A stretch of 64,000 nucleotides of DNA, from contig NC_080675.1 of assembly GCF_030445035.2 (NCBI RefSeq), positions 64,744,544 through 64,808,543 of the forward strand, given 5' to 3'. The notes under the pieces were generated by a model. The model was not told the origin of the DNA and made no database searches. It was given only the letters and a program-made list of their open reading frames with translations. Shown in pieces: positions 1-11,216 of the stretch; the stretch's first letter is position 1, and every line of letters begins with the position of its first letter. This DNA is from Dasypus novemcinctus. Its lineage: Eukaryota > Chordata > Mammalia > Cingulata > Dasypodidae. The position numbers were made by a program, and so were the translations under genes.

Positions 1-460
1 CCCTTGGCTCCAGGGAGACTCATCCCCAGGAGTCATGTGCCACACTGGTGGCATTTGTATGCTGAGTTTGGCTTAGAGAGTGGCCATATTTGAGCAACAT
101 GGAGGCTCTCAGCTCATAAGCATAATCATCAGTATCAAGAGCACATCATTGAACCATCCTTCTCCATGGTCATTGCCGTTGCACTTGGGGATTGTTGCTG
201 TTCCATTGGAAATTGTGAAAGAGCTCTCCAGGATGGGAACTCAGCACTCCCTCAGTTGTCATGTGAAACCCTACCCACTATGTAAATACCCAACAAACAT
301 GCGAACATATCTATATACCCTATATGCATGTCCTGGTGAAATCCCTCCCATGCATCCCCATCATTGACACCCCCCATTAATGTTCCTCCACTGCCACAGT
401 TGAACCCCTCTGTGATCCACAGTTCTTCACAAATGAAGCCTAATATATTGCCAAATTCAA
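1..460. repeat. probable old L1 3'UTR-like fragment (uncertain)
   Basis: The first 460 bases resemble the style of xenarthran L1 3'UTR sequence (phrases about the 'gagactcatccccaggagtcatgt' type recur in such repeats). No open coding sequence of note exists; the 95-codon frame starting at 80 has no recognisable protein features. The assignment rests on memory of the repeat style only. The following 230 bases (460-690) are AT-rich and show nothing I can name. Confidence 0.3.
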
Positions 461-689
461 TTGATAGGAAAATGAAATAGTAATGATAGATTTAAAGATT
501 AGAAATAAAATGCATAATAATTTAGAAAAACCAAAATAAAGTAAAAACTAAATTAGCATATTAAAAAATGAAAAATATTATTAAAATTTTTTTGACATAT
601 TGCCTTTCATCACTGTAATAGTGTTGTCCTGTATGTGCAGTGGCAAGGCAATCTCTTCCATTTCTTCCTCAGTGTCTTATATATTTAAA

Positions 690-2917
690 AAAACATTTTT
701 TAAATAATGTCTTCAAAAAAGGCTTTGGTCACAGTAAAGTAACATATAGAATATAAGGGACTCCCATATACTCAACATCCTCCCCCTTCTCCCCCTTCCC
801 CAACAATGATCTTTTTACTTGTGCATGTTACATTTGCTACAACCGATGTACAAATATTGAAACAGAGCTTCTATCCTTGGTTACATTATGGTTTACATTT
901 TAGACTTTGGTGAAATTTAACATGGCCTGTATTCATCATTGCATGATCATGCAGAACCCTTCCATTACCCCCAATTACCCCCTCTTCCATTTACTCTATT
1001 CCTCTCTCTTTCCCCTTGGGACCCACAGTGATAATCAAGCTTCACTACTTGAAGGACAAGATTCATAGATACAACAATGCTGAGGGCTTAACACATTATT
1101 CTCTCCTCCCCCATTGGGAGCCACACATGCTATTGAGAGACCCCCTTCCCTCTGTTTGAGAACATCAGGCCTTCCCAGGATGTGGGTACAACAACTGCTC
1201 ATTGCATGGGTCTCCACCCACTGATATAACACACTATGACAGGAGGAGAATTTACACACTGCCCAGAAGCCTGTCCCAGGTGCACCTGTGCCAAATGCCT
1301 CCCATCCAACACCCTAAACCAGTAGCCCTTCCTTATTATATTTTCTAAAGAGTTTTCTCAACATTATATTTTCAAACACATACCTGCCAATCTCCCCTGC
1401 TCACCTGCTCCTCCCCCAACCGTCCCCCCAATTCCATGGATCATCTGACCCATCCTTCCAACCCTAGTCCCCCTCAAGCCTGCAAAGGCCATCCCGTTAG
1501 TATTCCTATGCCCATGTCACATCCTTTCACTACCCAACTATTTACTTGCACTTTATCATAGATTTTGCCCATGTGGGCATTAGCTCATAACCTTCCTCTT
1601 CCTCTCTATTTCCTCTAATCCTATCTTCCAGCCTCTAGCTCTCTGAGTTTGAGTTGCTTAATTCATATCAGAGTGGTCGTGTAGTATTTGTCCTTCAATG
1701 CCCGGCTTGCTTCACTCAACATAAGGTCCTCAAGATTCATTCATATTATCCCATGTGTTAGTACTGTATTCCTTCTTATAGCTGAAGAGCATTCCATTGT
1801 ATGTATACACCACATTTTATTTACCCATTCATCTCTTGATGGGCATTTGGGTTGAGTCCAACTTTTAGCAATAGTGAATAATGTCACTATGAGCATTGGT
1901 GTGCATATATTGGTTTGTGTCCTTGTTTTAGTTCTTTGGGGTATATCCCCAGCAGTGGACTTGCTGGGTAATATGGAAAACCTATAGCTAGTTTTTTGAG
2001 GAACTACCAAAATGTCCTCCACAATGGAAGAGAGAGCCAATTCCTCCATATCCTCTCTAACACTTGTAGTACTCTGTTTTTTTAAAAGCTGCCAATCTAA
2101 TGGGTATAAGATGGTATCTCACTGTAGTTTTGATTTGCATTTCCCTAATAACTAGTAGATATTGAGCATCTTTTCATGTGCTTTACAGTCATTTTTATTT
2201 ATTCTTTGGAGAAGCATCTGTTCAAATCTCTTGCCCACTTCTTAAATGCATCATTTCTCTTTTTATTTTTGAGATACAGGATTTCTTTATATATGCTGAA
2301 TATTAGACATATATCAGATACATGGTTACCAAATATTTTATCCCATTGGGTAGGCTATCTTTTCACTTTCTTGACAAACTCCTTTGAGGTGCAAATGGTT
2401 ATAATTTTGAGGGGGTCCCATTTATCTATTTTTTCTTCTACTGCTCATGCTTTGGGTGTGAAGTTCATGAAGCCATTTCTTACTACAAGGTCCTGTAGAT
2501 GCTTCCCTACATTGTCTTCTACAGTGTTTATGGTCTTGGCTCTTATATTTAGATCTTTGATCCATTTTGAGTTGATTTTTATATAAGGTGTGAGATGGGG
2601 TTCGTCTCTCATTCTTTTGCAGATGGATATCAAGTTCTCCAAGCACCATTTGTTGAAGAGGCCTTTCTCTCCCAGGCCTTGGTGGCTGTATGTGAGGGTC
2701 CATATCAGAACCACTCAGTCTATATCAGAGTTTTGTATCAGAACCACTCAGTCTTGGTGGCTGTATATGCGAGAGTCTATATCAGAACTCTCAATTCAGT
2801 TCACCTTTGGTCAGTATGTCATTTCTTGTGCCAATACCATGCCATTTTGACCACAAAAGCTTTGTAGTATGTTTTAAAGTCAGATAGTGGTGCCTCCAAC
2901 TTCATTTTCCTTTTTCA
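690..2917 (-). mobile_element. L1 retrotransposon, 3' part: 3'UTR and C-terminal ORF2
   Basis: On the minus strand, 1,741-2,049 encodes a typical L1 ORF2 C-terminal stretch (CPSRDEWVNKMW followed by a SAIRRNTVL segment). The DNA from 2,050 to 2,917 continues collinearly through the preceding ORF2 region, with stops and frameshifts, so it is dead. About 690-1,690 is 3'UTR-like: C-rich on the plus strand and ending in a T-rich tract near 660-720 that would be the A tail. A short imperfect internal duplication lies at about 2,682-2,820. The element stops abruptly at about 2,917, where ERV-L sequence begins, and resumes at 8,541 with ORF2 sequence lying about 300 bases further upstream in the L1. 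It is therefore the left half of an L1 interrupted by the provirus. Confidence 0.85.
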
Positions 2918-3961
2918 ATCACATCAGCCAATACAGTAATTTCTTTTTTTGACTGTTGATTCAGAGGTAAGAGGACCCAAAGTGGCCAGGTGGCAATTTT
3001 AACTTCCAGTTCAGTGGAATCAGTGTTATGACCCCTGGTGACAGCACTCCTCCTTTGGGAATAAAATCTGTAGATTTTATATTCAAGCAGAGTTTGAGGT
3101 TGCAGGGACAGGAACAAAAATTTTCCTGGGGGGTCACCAGGGGTAATAGTGAAAGGTGCCACTCCTATTTCCACCCCTTGATTCCTGGACTCATGGATCC
3201 TGGTAATGGGAGAAACATTACCATACAGTGGACACTGATTTAGAGCATATACAGCCTCCTGGAGAACATTGCCCCAACCCCACAAGGTATTGCCACCTAG
3301 TGGTGCTGTAATTGAGTCTTCAAAAGTCCATGCCACCGTTCTATCAATCCACGTGCTTCAAGGTGATGGGGACCATGGTAAGACCAGTGAATTCCACTGA
3401 CATGTGCCTATTCCCACATATTATTTGCAGTGAAATGGGTTCCTTGATCAGAAGCAATACTATGAGGTATGCCAGTGTGGTAGATAAGACATACAGTAAG
3501 TCCATGGATGGTAGTTTTGGAAGAAACATTGTGTGCAGGAAATGCAAACCCATATCCAGAGTATGTGTCTATTTTAGTTAAAACAAATTCCTGCTCCTTC
3601 AGAGATGGAAGTGAGCCAATGTAGTCAACCTGCCACCAGGTAGCAGGCTGGTCACCTCAAGGAATGATGCTATATTGGGGGTTGAGTGTGGGTCTCTGCT
3701 GCTGGCAGATTGGGCCCTCAGCAGTGGCTGTAGCCAAGTCACCCTTGGTAAGGTGAAGTCTGTGTTGCTGAGTCCATGCATAACTTCCATCCCTACCTCC
3801 ATGGCCACTTTGTTTGCCCACTGGGCAATGACAGGAGTTGCTTGGGAAAGAGGCTGGGTCTCAGCCAATGTGCACATCATCTTATCCACTTGATTTTTAA
3901 GGTCTTCCTCTACTGAAGACACCCTCTGGTAAGCATTCACCTGGGACACAAAATTTTTCAT
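2918..3961 (-). pseudogene. ERV-L pol remnant: integrase and start of dUTPase
   Basis: The minus-strand frame 3,599-3,961 covers the end of RNase H and the integrase N-terminal region. DNA at about 3,420-3,545 reads as integrase core, with an SDQG motif carrying one catalytic Asp, although the longest open frame there is out of phase. The frame at 2,902-3,336 runs from the integrase C-terminal part (ALNQ...PITRIH) into a dUTPase-like section (GVAPFTITPGD, then VLADVI near the end). The dUTPase is cut at about 2,917, just at the motif expected to hold the uracil-binding hairpin. The active enzymes would have integrated the provirus and hydrolysed dUTP; here there is only debris. Family placement follows the ERV-L gene order. 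Confidence 0.8.
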
Positions 3962-5730
3962 GTTTCAGTCAAAAAGGTCTATCCACACACCATATCCCCA
4001 GATCTCTGTCACCAATTTTCCAATCACGTTCCTTCAAATTCCTTGACTATCCAGACAAACCATTGGTAACAGCCCATGAATAAATGTACAAATGTACCTT
4101 TGGCCATTTCTTCTTCCAAGCAAAATGAATAACCAGGTACACTGCTCAAAGTTCTGTATACTGGAAGGATTTACCCTCACCACTGCCCTTCAGGGATGTC
4201 ATGGAAAAGGGCTGCAGTGCTACAGCTGTCCACTTTCAGGTGGTACCTGCATATCATGCAGAACCATCTGTAAACCAGACCCAAGTTTTCTCTTCCTCAG
4301 ACAACTGATTGTAAGGGACTCCCCAAGAGGCCAAAGCTATGGGCTGGGAAAAAAAAGGCTACATGGGAGGAGTGGTGACAATGGGTATTTTGGGCTACTT
4401 TCTCATGTAGCTTACTTGTGCCTTCAGGACCCACTCAAGCCCTGTCTCATATATACCACTTCCACTTTATTATGGAGTGCTGCTGTGCATGCCCAACTTT
4501 ATGATTTGGTGGGTCAGACAATACCCAGCTCATGATAGGCAACTGAGGTCTCATGGTAACTTGATGGCCCATGGTTAAGTGTTCAGTCTCCATTAAGGTC
4601 CAGTAGCAGGCCAAAAGCTGTTTCTCAAAAGGGGAGTAGTTATCTACAGGTGAGGGCAGGGCTTTTCTCCAAAACCCTAAGGGTCTGCATTGTGATTCTC
4701 CTATACAGGCCTACCAAAGGCCCCAGACAGCATCTCTACTTGCCACTAAAACTTCCAGCACCATTGGATCTGCTGGGTCATATGGCCGAAGTGGTAGTGC
4801 AGCTTGAACAGCAGCCTGGAACTGACAAAGAGCCTCTTCTTGTTCCAGTCCCCAGTCAAAACTAGCAGCTTTTCTAGTCACCCAATAAATGGGCCAGATA
4901 GCACACCCAAATGAGGGGTGTGTTGCCCTCAAAATCCGAAGAGACCAAGTAAGGGTTGTGCCTCTCTTTTGGTCATTAGAGGGGCCAGATGGAAGAGTTT
5001 ATCCTTCACTTTAGAAGGGATATCTCAACAGGCCCCACGCCACTGTACATCTAGAAATTTCAGTGAGGTGGAAGGACCTTGTATTTTACTTGGATTTATC
5101 TCTTATCCTCTCTCATGCGAATGCCTTACTAATAAGTATAGAGTCTTTGCTACCTGTTTCTCACTAGGTCCTATCAACATGATATCATCCATATAGTGGA
5201 CCAATGTGATGTCTTGTGGGAGGAAGAGATGATCAAGATCCCTGCAGACAATATTATGACATAGGGCTGGAGCGTTGATATACCCCTGAGGCAGGACCAT
5301 GTAGGTATACTGCTGGCCTTGCCAGCTGAAAGCAAACTCTTTCTGGTGGTCCTTACTAATAGCAATTGAAAAAAAAAAGCCTTCACCAAATCAATAGATG
5401 CATACAAGGTACCAGGGGACATGATGATTTGCTCAAGCAATGATAACACATCTGGGGCAGCAGCTGCAATTTGAGTCACCACGTGGTTAAGCTTATGATA
5501 ATCTACTGTTATCCTCCAAGATCCATCTGTTTTCTGTACAGGTCAAATAGGACAGTTGAATGGGGATGTGGTGGGAATCCCCACCCCTGCATCCTTCAAA
5601 TCCTTGGTGGTGGCACTAATTTCTGCAGTCCCTCCAGTTATCTGGTATTGCTTTTGGTTTACTATTTTGCTAGGTAGGGGCAGTTTTAGCGGCTTCCACT
5701 TGACCTTTCCAACCACAGCAGCCCTCACTC
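3962..5730 (-). pseudogene. ERV-L pol remnant: reverse transcriptase and RNase H
   Basis: The YMDD catalytic box is visible at 5,184-5,195 in the minus-strand frame 5,103-5,300, preceded by [14 protein letters not shown], the usual fingers/palm element. The first catalytic Asp region ([10 protein letters not shown]) lies at about 5,390 in a different frame (5,174-5,482). The frame change falls at a ten-A run on the plus strand at 5,369-5,378, a likely slippage frameshift. The frame 5,543-5,728 is the RT N-terminus and 4,711-4,932 the connection domain. The rest, down to about 3,962, should be RNase H but is broken and I cannot point to its catalytic residues. Reverse transcription of viral RNA was its original function; the gene is dead. 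Confidence 0.83.
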
Positions 5731-5879
5731 CACAAGTCAGGGATTCAATGTGGGGATTCTGCCAGTTACTATGTACGTCTATCCCAATTATGTATTCTGG
5801 ATCTTGGGAAATAACTACAGAATGGGTTCAGGGACCTGCTGGACCAAATGTGAGATGGACCTGAGATAAAACTCCACTG

Positions 5880-6115
5880 ATGATGACCTGACCTCCATAA
5901 ACCCTACTCTGACTGGTGGACCACAATGATGTTTTGGGCCTCCTGGAATAATGTCACTTCTGAGCCAGTGTCTAATAATCCCTGAAATGTAGGATCATTT
6001 TCTTTTCCCCAATGCACAGTTAGATCTCCTTGGCATAGATCTCCTTGGGGAAAGGTGGGAAGAATATTAGCAGTATAAATTTTTGAAAATTTAACAGGAT
6101 CCTTCCCCAAGGAGA
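5880..6115 (-). pseudogene. ERV-L protease remnant
   Basis: The minus-strand frame ending at 5,904 contains LLDTGSEVTLF. The DTG triad lies at 5,964-5,972 and is the aspartic protease active site of retropepsins, which work as dimers to cut Gag-Pol. The frame opens at 6,110 with no trusted start and belongs to a larger gag-pro-pol reading originally. Its position between gag and RT is as expected. Neighbouring frames are interrupted by stops, so it is a relic although the active-site triplet is intact. Confidence 0.8.
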
Positions 6116-6119
6116 CCTG

Positions 6120-8063
6120 ACCACCTCCTCATTCAAGGGGCTCTGGGTCTGTAAACTGTCTGAAGTCTGGAAATTGATTAAGGGGTCATGATTCTCTGCA
6201 TCTGTAATTTGAGTTATGGTTTTTATTCACTTGATCTAGAACTCTTCTGTTTATACAAATCCAGAAGAAAATTAGTAGACTGCCAATCTATTTCACTGCT
6301 AGGTACCCCATGATGTATTACCCAACACCATAACTCTATATGATGCAGACTATTTTGAGTGCTTTTTTGAATCTACCTTTCATTGAGGTAGCCATGCCCA
6401 CCTTGACTTTGGTGATTAACTGCCAATACTTGACTTTTACCATACCGACATCCGATCATCCCTGTAATGTTTAAGGATTTGAATTCCATTACAGCCCTCC
6501 CTACATTAATATCTGGACTACAGAGAAGAGCAAACAGAATTCTTCAGGGAAGATGGACTTAGTCTTACAAATTCATTCCTCTCAGTCCTGTAAAGGTGTG
6601 TCATATGGACATTCCTGGAGTGGGTGGGCAGCTCTCAAATGGTAAATCCATTCTAGCATTCCAATTTCCCCAAGCCTTTGAATTCCCTCTTCTACTGTAT
6701 ACAAGGGCAAATCAGGGATCTCAACCTCAGACATGCTAAGCCATCTTTTGGTCCATGTTTCAGTTAGCCACCCAAACAAACTGTTAGAGCCTTTTCTAAC
6801 CCCTCAAGCTACAGCATTGCTCCAGAATTTCTGCTTAGAGGGCCCACATAAATAATTTGGCTTGATCCAACTGTACACTCTTTCCAAAATTATCCTATAC
6901 CCTTAGTGTCCATTCTCACATATATTCCCCTGATTTCTGTCTATATAAGTTTTCTATATGCAGTTCTTTCTGAGTATACCTTACTTCCTCATGGGTCACA
7001 CTTTGTATTTCACCTTTGGGGGCTTGTTGTGGTTTTAGTCTAGTACTAAGTCTCCAAGACAAGAGAGGTGGTAGGGGTGGGCAAGGAGAAGGATTAGGAA
7101 TGCTTTGGTAGCTACTGACTTCAGGGCATTCCCCTGCATTTTCTCCTGGTGAGACAGGATTGATCTCTTTGGGCACTGGTGGAAGGCAGTTTCCTCAGGG
7201 CAAACTGGAGACTAGGACCTGCATGCTGAAGTTTGGCTGGTACATGCCTCAGGGCTGAGGATGTCCAGACTCCCTGGGGCAGGCTGTAGGCTGGGCATGG
7301 CAGGCTTCAGTTTGGCTGGCACCCACCTCAGTACTGTAAATTGTTTCAGACTCCCTGAGACAGGCTGGAGGTTGGATGATACAAGGTTGACAAGATGTGG
7401 TCTAGACAGGACAGGTCATTGCAGGCTTATCTGGTAAAGTCTCAGTAGAATTCAGGGTCCCAGTGTCTCCACCAATATTATCATCATCCCATATGTCTCC
7501 ATCCCAATTCTCTGGATACCACTCTTTTCCAATCAATGCCTTCACTTTATCTGTAGAATCATTGTGAGGTTGATATTTTAGTTTCCTTTGCAACTCTGCT
7601 ACTTGTACAATGACAGTCTGAATTCGGTTCTCAGATATTTAAAGCCTGTGGCTACAGAAGACAAGTTTTTTTTCAGAGCACATATGGAAACTTGTCCATA
7701 GTTCATACAGTGTTTAAGTTTCAAATTTGAAGCCTTTAACTCATCTCTTTCTTTTGTAACAGTATCCATAGTATCTAGGAGGAGCTAGCCAACCTCATTA
7801 TATAGTTTAACTCCACAAAACTCTGTTAAAGTGTTAAAAACATTCTCACCCAAATCCTTGCTTCTTATAAGCGTGGAAGTAGAAGAATCCAGTGATGATA
7901 TTTTGCATATCTCGATTGTCAACTCACACCATTGACTGTTAGCAGCCTTTTCATTGTTGGAAAGGGAGTCATCAGTACCCTTGAGTCCAATTAGAGTAGA
8001 GAGCCAACTGCAAAATTTCCAGAACCATCTCAGACACCCCATGTTTAAGACTCTGTTTCTCAA
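6120..8063 (-). pseudogene. ERV-L gag remnant
   Basis: Four separate minus-strand frames (7,785-8,063; 7,402-7,593; 6,916-7,176; 6,582-6,779) lie between the primer site and the protease in the gag position. The first begins with an ATG at 8,063, only a few bases after the primer-binding site, and is Trp-rich near its start. The frame 6,916-7,176 is proline-rich, as linkers in Gag often are, and 6,582-6,779 has a WIYHLRAAHP-type stretch. I infer gag mainly from position and composition; I cannot mark capsid or zinc-finger residues with certainty. It is multiply broken. Confidence 0.65.
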
Positions 8064-8066
8064 GAA

Positions 8067-8081
8067 CCATTCCTAGTACCA
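8067..8081 (-). promoter_or_regulatory. tRNA-Leu-type primer-binding site of the ERV-L
   Basis: Three bases inside the LTR edge, the minus strand reads TGGTACTAGGAATGG, close to the complement of a leucine tRNA 3' end (about two mismatches over 15 as I remember that tRNA). This primes minus-strand DNA synthesis and is the basis of the name ERV-L. It confirms both the orientation and the 5' LTR boundary at 8,085. Confidence 0.8.
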
Positions 8082-8084
8082 AGC

Positions 8085-8540
8085 TGTATTAGTTAGGGTT
8101 CTCTAGGGAAACAATCAAGAAGAGATACCTGTCAATAGTATGCAACTTTATGAGTCTCTCATGCAGCCATGTGGATGTACAAATCCAGATTCTGCAGACA
8201 GGCTGCAACCAGGGGCTCCAATGAAAGTCCAATGAAGGTTCTTGATTAGTTCAGGGAGACATTGGCTGTCCAAAGAAGAGCTTGGAAATTCTCACTCAAT
8301 GCTGGAATCACTTCCACTTTTTAGGCGTTCAACTGATTGGATAGAGCATCACTCATTGCTGATGGCAGTCTCCCTGATTGATGCAACTGTAATCAACTAT
8401 TTATGATTTACCACTGCAATAAAGTCAATGGTGACTAAAGTCCATAAATGCCCTTATATTACAGTTAGCCCAGTGCTTGCTTGACCAAACAATTGTGCAC
8501 AATTATGTGGCCAAATTGACACAATAGCATAACTCTCACA
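8085..8540 (-). repeat. 5' LTR of the ERV-L provirus (MLT2-like)
   Basis: The LTR is 456 bp. On the minus strand it starts TGTGAGAGTTATGC and ends CCCTAACTAATACA, the TG...CA termini of ERV-L/MLT2-type LTRs. It is followed by the primer site on the inside and by L1 ORF2 sequence on the outside (from 8,541). A second LTR of the same type and same length lies at 16,617-17,072 in opposite orientation. This LTR would have supplied the promoter and polyadenylation signal of the virus. Confidence 0.88.
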
Positions 8541-11216
8541 ACATCTTTAGTTAAATTTATTCCTGGGTATTTGATTTTTCATTTACTATTGTAAATGGTA
8601 TTATTCCTTGATTTCCTCCTCAGATCATTCATTATTGGTATACAGAAATGCTATTGATTTTTCTGCATTGATCTTATAACCTGAGACTTTATTGAACTAA
8701 TTTATAAGTTCTAGAAGCTTTGTTGTAGATTTCTCAGGGCTTACTATGTATAGGATCATGTCAGCTGTAAATAGTGAAGTTTTGACTTCTTCCTTTCCAA
8801 TTTGAATGCCTTTTATATCTGTTTCTTGCCTCAGTGCTTGAGCAAGTATTTCCAACACAATGTTAAATAGGAGGAGTGATAGTGCGCGTCCTTGTCCTGA
8901 TCCTGATCTTAGAAAGGTTTAGCATTTCAACATTGTTTATGATGTTAGCTGTGGGTTTTTCATATATACCCTTTACCATGTTCAGAAGGTTTCCTTCTAT
9001 TCCTATCTTTTGCAGTGTTTTTATCAGGAAAGGGTGATGTACTTTGTCAAATGCTTTTTCTGCATCTGTGGATATTACAATGTGATTTTTTTTTCTTTCA
9101 ATCTGTTTATGTACTGTATTACATTGATTTTCTTCTGTTGAACCATCATTGCATACCAGGGATGAAACCCACTTGGTTATGGGCTATAATTCATTTGATG
9201 CATTGTTGAATACAATTAGCAAGTATTTTGCTGATGATTTTAGCATCTAGGTTCATTAGAGAGTTTGGAGTGTAATTTTCTTTCTTGTCGTGTGTTTGCT
9301 TGGCTTGGGTATTAGCATAATGTTGGTATCATAGAATGTTTAGGCAAACTACCTTCTACTTCAATATTTTGGAAGAGTTTAAGTAAGATTGGTGTTAGTT
9401 CTTTCCAGACTATTTTGTCAAATTTGAAGTCATCTGGCCCTGGACTCTTTAGTTGGGAGGTTTTTAATGACTGATTCTATCTCTTTTCTTGTGATTTGTG
9501 TGTTGAGATCATCAATTTCTTCTTTCATCAATGTAGGCTGCTTAGGAGTTTCTCAAAAAGAAATTTGTCCATTTCCTCTAAGTTGTCTCTTTTTTTGGCA
9601 TATAGTTTTTGAGGAATCCTTTTATAATACTCTATTTCTATGGGGTCAGTGGTGATATCCCCTTTATCATTTCTTATTTTGGGTATTTGCATCTTCCTTT
9701 TTGTTTTCTTTGTTAGTCTAGCTAAGTGTTTGTCAATTTTATTATTCTTCTCAAAGAACCAGCTCTTTGTTTTATTTTTTCTAGTGCTTTCTTACTTTTT
9801 ATTTCATTTAGTTCTGCTCTGATATTTGTTTTTTCTTTCTTTCTTTCTTCTTCCTTTGGGTTTAGTTTGTAGTTTTTTTACTAATTCCCCCAAGCTTGCA
9901 GTTAGGTCTTTGATTTTTTGCTCTTTCTTCTTTTTTGATGTATGCATTTATGGCTATGAATTTCCCTCTCAGTACAGCTTTGCTACATCCCATAAGTTTT
10001 GATATGTTGTGTTGTCATTTTCATTAGTTTCAAGGTAGTTACTGATTTATTTTGAGATTTCCTCCTTGACACTGTGTGTCTAAGAGTGTGTTGCTTAACT
10101 TTCATGTCTTTGTGCCTAATCTGGTTCTCTGCCTCTTGCAGATTTCAAGCTTCATTCCATTGTGGTCAGAGAAATTTCTTTGTTTGACTTCAATCCTTCT
10201 GAATTGAGACTTTCTCTGTGCCTGGCATGTGATCTATCTTGGAGAATGATCCATGTGCACTTGAGAAGAATGTATAATGTGCTACATTTGGATGTAGTGT
10301 TCTATATACATAAATTAGGTTCAGATCCTCTAATATATTTTTCAAAGTCTTTGTTTCTTTACTGACTTTCTGCTGATATGTTCTGTGTAATGGTGATTAT
10401 TGGAAATAGAGTCATAGTGGTCTCACAAAGAGAGATGTGCTGTTTCCATGGCTATGCTTGCAATCTAAGGAATGTGGTAATTAAGAGTTCCCAGCAAACA
10501 GGTTGAAACTGTTAAAGAACACTTAGAATTTGTACCTTGAGATAAAATTTTTTGAGTTCCTTAGTAATGCTAAGAGTTAACTGCATGTTTGTTCTCATGT
10601 AGACTGGGGCATATAAAGAGCCCCTTGTAAACAATAAAGTTTTCTGATGAGTCTCTACTCGCAGACCCCCTGATCTCAGCTCTCTCTCTCTCTCTTTTTC
10701 ATTCTCCTTTTTCTCTTTCTTTCATTTCTGATACCCTTCGAACCCAAATCTCCAACAGTGATAATTGTATATTAATGCTCTCCACTATAATTGTAGAGGC
10801 ATCTATTTCACCACTTAGTTTTTCCAGTATTTGCCTCATGTTTTTTGAGGTGCCCTGGTTCAGTGCATAAATGTTTATGATTGTTTGTTCTTCTTGAAAG
10901 ATTTTACTAATATGCAGTGTCCATCTTTTTCTCTCACAAAAGTTTTGTATTTAAAGTCTATTTTGTCCGGTATTAATATAGCTATTCCTGCCTTTTTTTT
11001 TTTTTTTTTTTGGTTATTGTTTGCTTGTAAGATTGTTTTCCAGACATTCACTTTAAATCTCCTTGAATCTCTGAGTTTAAGGTGGGTTTCTTGTAGACAG
11101 CATATAGACAGGTCATACTTCTTTATCCATTCTGCCAATCTGTGTCTCTTGACTGGTGAGTTTAATCCATTAACATTCCATGTTATTACTCTCAAGGAAC
11201 TACTTACATTAGCCAT
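8541..11216 (-). mobile_element. L1 ORF2 5' portion (RT and endonuclease regions)
   Basis: This continues the L1 interrupted by the provirus. Minus-strand DNA from 8,541 to 10,400 follows the L1 RT region collinearly but with many stops. After a solo LTR (10,401-10,757), the endonuclease follows. The frame 10,875-11,216 starts at an ATG and reads ITWNVNGLNSPVKRHRLAEW and then CCLQETHL, the N-terminal motifs of the L1 APE-type endonuclease, with the Asn and Glu active-site residues present. The start at 11,216 corresponds to the ORF2 start. A 19-T run at 10,993-11,011 (A on the coding strand) has lengthened an NQKK segment to six lysines without breaking the frame. ORF2p nicks DNA and reverse transcribes L1 RNA; this copy is inactive. 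Confidence 0.88.
10401..10757 (+). repeat. solo LTR, class II (ERVK)-like, inside L1
   Basis: A 357-bp block interrupts L1 ORF2. It begins TGGAAATAG and ends ATCTCCAACA. The near-identical 8-mers gtgattat (10,393-10,400) and gtgataat (10,758-10,765) flank it, one mismatch apart, as an aged target duplication. Inside, CATATAAAGAG at about 10,610 is a plausible TATA box, AATAAA follows at about 10,633, and a CT-rich microsatellite-like stretch lies at about 10,680. This order supports plus orientation. The class II assignment is from general appearance only. No internal viral sequence remains, so it is a recombination product. Confidence 0.7.

Larger units (their letters stand above)
2918..8540 (-). 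mobile_element. ERV-L (class III) endogenous retrovirus, truncated provirus without 3' LTR
   Basis: Reading on the minus strand from 8,540, the order is: a 456-bp LTR starting TG and ending CA, a tRNA-Leu-type primer site, gag-like frames, a protease with DTG, reverse transcriptase with YMDD, an RNase H/connection region, an integrase core, and the start of a dUTPase. A dUTPase placed after integrase, a leucine primer site and absence of env are hallmarks of ERV-L. All frames are broken by stops and shifts, so no protein can be made intact. The element is nested in an L1: L1 ORF2 sequence flanks both sides. The 3' LTR and dUTPase end are missing, together with roughly 300 bp of the L1, which suggests one deletion after insertion. 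No 5-bp target duplication can be tested because the left edge is lost. Confidence 0.88.

Noticed and set aside
5103..5300. Active reverse transcriptase because YMDD is intact
   Set aside because: Surrounding frames are broken by stops and a homopolymer frameshift, and the provirus lacks its 3' LTR.
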